DNA from: Caldisericia bacterium
GTDB taxonomy: Bacteria; Caldisericota; Caldisericia; UBA6126
Direction of reading: 5' to 3'
NCBI GenBank assembly: GCA_028708485.1
Contig: JAQVYZ010000039.1
Coordinates: 1 to 7,685, forward strand
DNA length: 7,685 nt
Shown here: one piece after another, positions 6,614 to 7,685 of the stretch
Layout: every line of letters starts with the position of its first letter
Numbering within the stretch: the first letter of the stretch is position 1
Translations under genes and position numbers: made by a program
Notes under the pieces: generated by a model
What the model was told of the DNA's origin: nothing
The model's database searches: none
The model's input: only the letters and a program-made list of their open reading frames with translations

Positions 6614-7468
6614 ATGTTAGTTTCCTTATCTGATGTATTACTACCAGCACAAAAAGGGAAATATGCTGTTGGATCCTTTAATGTAATCAATCTTGAATAT
6701 GCTATTGGTATCGTAGAAGCAGCAGAAGAATTAAAATCACCCGTTATACTACAAATCTCTCCCTCTATTTTACAGTTATATCGCTTTGCCCCCATCATAT
6801 CTGCTTGTAAAAAGCTAGCTATCGCTTCATCGGTACCGGTTTGTCTGCATTTAGATCATGGGAAGGATTTTAATACGGTTGCGAAGGTCTTTTGTTTAGG
6901 ATTCTCCTCGGTTATGTATGATGGTTCTTTGCTTTCTTTTGAAGAAAACGTTAATATTACCTCTTCTCTGGTAAATTTAGCTCATTTACATGGAATATCG
7001 GTAGAGGCTGAGATTGGAATAGTAGGCAAAGATGAAGAAAACTTGTCCAAGAAAACGTACCCGCAAAGCAAAGCTACTGACGTAGAAGAAGCAACTCGTT
7101 TTACGGAAAAAACAAAAATAGATGCCTTAGCAGTATCTGTAGGAAATATCCATGGTGTTAACACTCCCAATATTCAACTCAATATACCTCTCCTGAAAGA
7201 TCTTCATCATTCACTACAGATTCCCCTTGTTTTACATGGTTCCAGTGGAGTGATCGATTCATCCATTCAATCTGCCATTGAAAATGGTATCTGTAAAATA
7301 AATGTTGCTACTCGAATCATTAATCAAGTCAGTCGATGCTTAATAGATCATTATCAAGATAAAACACACTTTCATCAGTACAAAGAGCTTATCAACGAAA
7401 TCATCCTATCTGTAAAAAAAGAAGTGAAAAATAGAATCAATACCTTTGGCTCCTCAAACAGAGCTTGA
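6614..7468 (+). CDS. Class II (zinc) aldolase family protein, GatY/KbaY/FbaA-like, substrate uncertain
   Basis: A 284-residue TIM-barrel protein of the class II fructose-bisphosphate/tagatose-bisphosphate aldolase family, at the normal length for GatY/KbaY. Landmarks are GSFNVINLEYA (20-30), HLDHG with Asp81 and zinc ligand His82, SVMYDGS (99-105), VEAEIG with metal-region Glu133, NIHG with His180, VLHGSSG with His208, and KINVATRI (228-235). The three zinc histidines and catalytic Asp are present, so it is probably active. KINVAT is closer to the tagatose/ketose-bisphosphate branch than to E. coli FbaA. Several usually conserved spots differ: VGKDEEN where VGGxED is common, HGVN in place of HG-x-Y, and GSSG in place of GGSG. 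The true substrate may therefore be another ketose phosphate. The gene starts 10 bp after the peptidase with no strong ribosome site, and it is last in the operon. A cytoplasmic role in sugar-phosphate or gluconeogenic metabolism is likely but unproven. Confidence 0.88.
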   Translation: MLVSLSDVLLPAQKGKYAVGSFNVINLEYAIGIVEAAEELKSPVILQISPSILQLYRFAPIISACKKLAIASSVPVCLHLDHGKDFNTVAKVFCLGFSSVMYDGSLLSFEENVNITSSLVNLAHLHGISVEAEIGIVGKDEENLSKKTYPQSKATDVEEATRFTEKTKIDALAVSVGNIHGVNTPNIQLNIPLLKDLHHSLQIPLVLHGSSGVIDSSIQSAIENGICKINVATRIINQVSRCLIDHYQDKTHFHQYKELINEIILSVKKEVKNRINTFGSSNRA

Positions 7469-7491
7469 ACTATCTTTGTACATTTTTGCTT

Positions 7492-7513
7492 AAATAATTA
7501 TAGTTATTTTTTT
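7492..7513 (+). terminator. Weak terminator-like hairpin after the aldolase gene
   Basis: Twenty-three bases after the aldolase stop, bases 7492-7498 can pair with 7503-7509 (seven pairs, one of them G-U) around a four-base loop. Seven T residues run from 7507 to 7513. The position and the T tract fit an intrinsic terminator for the operon, but the stem has no G-C pairs and would be unstable, so termination may be partial or use another mechanism. Confidence 0.35.
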
Positions 7514-7515
7514 CT

Positions 7516-7547
7516 TTGATATTCAATTTTTCTTTTTTTTATATAAT
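7516..7547 (+). promoter_or_regulatory. Weak promoter-like elements in the AT-rich end region
   Basis: TTGATA (7516-7521) resembles a -35 box and TATAAT (7542-7547) is a perfect -10 box, but the 20-bp gap is longer than the usual 16-18. In such AT-rich DNA these matches arise easily by chance. If real, it would drive a gene starting beyond the right edge. Confidence 0.15.
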
Positions 7548-7613
7548 ATTTTTACGTTATTAATTTTTACTGCTAAAATGTAAAATTTTTAATTAACGGT
7601 ATCCAAGAAAAAA

Positions 7614-7658
7614 ATGAAAAAAAATCATCTTTGTATTTAATTTTTTATTTTTTTTCAT
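7614..7658. repeat. Perfect 12-bp inverted repeat in AT-rich intergenic DNA
   Basis: ATGAAAAAAAAT (7614-7625) is matched by its exact reverse complement ATTTTTTTTCAT (7647-7658), with a 21-base loop. Each arm contains a run of eight A or T. The surrounding 7469-7685 is strongly AT-rich, with many A and T tracts and no convincing gene on either strand. The repeat could be a protein-binding site, a bent-DNA or transcript hairpin element, or a chance product of composition. Confidence 0.45.
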
Positions 7659-7685
7659 ATACTTAATAACCATAAATGAAACAGG

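Noticed and set aside
7593..7658. Minus-strand 21-codon frame reading as a lysine-rich start followed by hydrophobic residues, like a small peptide
   Set aside because: It has no ribosome site, and the Lys/Phe content follows from the A and T runs of the inverted repeat.
7676..7685. ATG followed by a few codons at the right edge, possibly the start of the next gene
   Set aside because: Only ten bases are visible and no Shine-Dalgarno sequence precedes it. TATACT at 7658-7663 could be a -10 box, but this is too little to call a gene.
1..7685. CRISPR arrays, tRNA or rRNA genes, transposons, attachment sites
   Set aside because: No regularly spaced repeats, cloverleaf-like or rRNA-like segments, transposase motifs or flanking direct repeats were seen.

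Overview
The window is about 40% GC by eye and codes almost entirely on the + strand. It looks like the chromosome of a low-GC, peptide-fermenting anaerobic bacterium. The main reason is a ferredoxin-dependent 2-oxoacid oxidoreductase of the 2-oxoisovalerate (Vor) type, an oxygen-sensitive enzyme class typical of anaerobes. A large secreted subtilase of the Vpr/lactocepin/C5a-peptidase style and Shine-Dalgarno sequences such as GGGAGGG suggest a Bacillota-like organism, but the phylum cannot be fixed from this sequence. Other anaerobic lineages carry the same genes.

Layout. Positions 1-264 (minus strand) hold the first 88 codons of a calcineurin-like metallophosphoesterase that runs off the left edge. 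A 43-bp divergent gap (265-307) appears to carry overlapping promoters. Positions 308-3037 encode a 909-residue exported S8 peptidase with an I9 propeptide, an inserted PA domain and C-terminal beta-sandwich modules. After an 81-bp gap with a good promoter candidate, five genes lie head to tail from 3119 to 7468: vorB-like alpha subunit, TPP-binding beta subunit (true start 4189), gamma subunit, an M20 metallopeptidase and a class II aldolase family protein. Spacings are 1-bp overlap, 1-bp overlap, 7 bp and 10 bp, so this is almost certainly one operon. Positions 7469-7685 are extremely AT-rich and non-coding as far as I can see, with a weak terminator-like hairpin and a perfect 12-bp inverted repeat.

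How the genes may work together (inference). The exported protease would release peptides outside the cell and the cytoplasmic M20 enzyme would trim imported peptides or acyl-amino acids. After transamination, the Vor complex would oxidise branched-chain 2-oxoacids to acyl-CoA, CO2 and reduced ferredoxin. The aldolase is the least obvious partner; its active-site neighbourhood is somewhat divergent and its substrate is open. No transaminase, acyl-CoA-to-ATP enzyme or ferredoxin-like delta subunit is in the window.

I did not find a clearly novel system. The points most worth a second look are the operon composition, the divergent aldolase, the missing ferredoxin subunit, the possible leaderless/overlapping divergent promoters and the AT-rich inverted repeat at the right end.
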